DNA of 64,000 nucleotides from Mycolicibacterium sp. P1-18. Lineage in GTDB: Bacteria > Actinomycetota > Actinomycetes > Mycobacteriales > Mycobacteriaceae. The notes beneath the pieces are model-generated. The model worked only from the letters and a program-made list of their open reading frames with translations. It did no database searches and was not told the origin of the DNA. A program made the translations under genes and the position numbers. Positions 63,885-64,000 of this stretch are shown in pieces. Numbering within the stretch: the first letter of the stretch is position 1; every line of letters starts with the position of its first letter. The stretch spans positions 175,233 through 239,232 of the forward strand of contig NZ_NPKR01000011.1 in assembly GCF_008329535.1 (NCBI RefSeq), in the 5' to 3' direction.

Positions 63885-63917
63885 CCTAAGGCCCCCAACG
63901 GTGTTGGGGGCCTTAGG
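63885..63917 (-). terminator. Terminator of the rRNA operon
   Basis: CCTAAGGCCCCCAAC (63885-63899) and GTTGGGGGCCTTAGG (63903-63917) make a perfect 15-bp stem with a 3-base loop. Read on the minus strand it follows the 5S gene by nine bases and ends with ATTT. Confidence 0.92.
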
Positions 63918-63925
63918 TGAAAGGG

Positions 63926-64000
63926 TGTTCGGCGGTGTCCTACTTTTCCACCCGAAGGGGCAGTATCATTGGCGCTGGTAGGCTTAGCTTCCGGGTTCGG
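63926..64000 (-). rRNA. rrf: 5S rRNA, 3' portion (gene continues beyond window)
   Basis: The minus strand contains CCGAACCCGGAAGCTAAGCC, a segment with GATACTGCCCC, and GGGTGGAAAAGTAGGACACC, ending in GCCGAACA. This is the 3' two thirds of mycobacterial 5S rRNA. The rRNA operon thus ends next to the TPR gene, as in rapid growers where a second rrn operon lies in this region. Confidence 0.95.

Overview
The window is high-GC DNA with strong C/G third-position bias, frequent GTG and TTG starts and tightly overlapping operons. It comes from an actinobacterium, almost certainly a rapidly growing Mycobacterium (Mycolicibacterium) or close relative. The main reason is the minus-strand block from 45.9 to 64 kb: der, cmk, an RluB-type pseudouridine synthase, scpB, scpA, a ParA ATPase, xerD, a Nudix hydrolase, pyrG, mctB, steA, recN, nadK, tlyA, a 55-residue ORF, a HAD phosphatase, a TPR-like protein and then the 3' end of an rRNA operon. 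From memory, this is the order of M. tuberculosis Rv1713 down to Rv1691. A flavoprotein monooxygenase sits where M. tuberculosis has other genes between the ParA ATPase and xerD.

The first 45 kb is accessory and mostly catabolic. (1) 1-2.5 kb: the end of a LysR regulator, a membrane GGDEF protein and a uridine-kinase-like P-loop protein. (2) 2.5-15.4 kb: two divergent units around a GntR regulator. The minus operon carries a hydroxyl kinase, a class III PLP phospho-lyase, a giant FAD/Fe-S dehydrogenase and an aldehyde dehydrogenase. The plus operon carries an aminobutyraldehyde-type dehydrogenase, a RedY-like barrel protein, a PYROXD2-like flavoprotein and an amino-acid permease. Near-identical motifs in both promoter regions suggest that GntR controls both units. 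The enzymes fit degradation of a hydroxylated amine such as hydroxylysine or ethanolamine. (3) 15.4-26.2 kb: GNAT, SDRs, a Tat-exported SnoaL protein, a hydrolase, a PAP2 phosphatase, an MFS/SDR/HxlR group, and an FprB reductase downstream of a QueG-like Fe-S protein fused to an SCP2 domain.

(4) 26.3-33.8 kb: a PucR regulator divergent from a six-gene operon (PuuE/PgdA-like deacetylase, epimerase, SDR, permease, creatininase-family amidohydrolase, ureohydrolase), which looks like a pathway for a nitrogen-rich compound. (5) 33.8-41.3 kb: a GMC oxidoreductase pair, an SDR, an orphan peptide-type binding lipoprotein, a TetR regulator, a second ureohydrolase, a 37-codon remnant of a third ureohydrolase and tRNA-Pro(GGG). 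(6) 41.4-45.9 kb: an Fe-S photolyase, an aldo/keto reductase and two TauE/SafE permeases. The permeases are preceded by an unannotated 36-codon leader ORF with tandem Cys codons inside a hairpin.

The best candidates for new biology are the Cys leader ORF with its hairpins (45715-45862), the GntR-controlled kinase/phospho-lyase pathway, and the PucR-linked deacetylase-creatininase-ureohydrolase operon. No CRISPR array, insertion sequence or prophage was seen.
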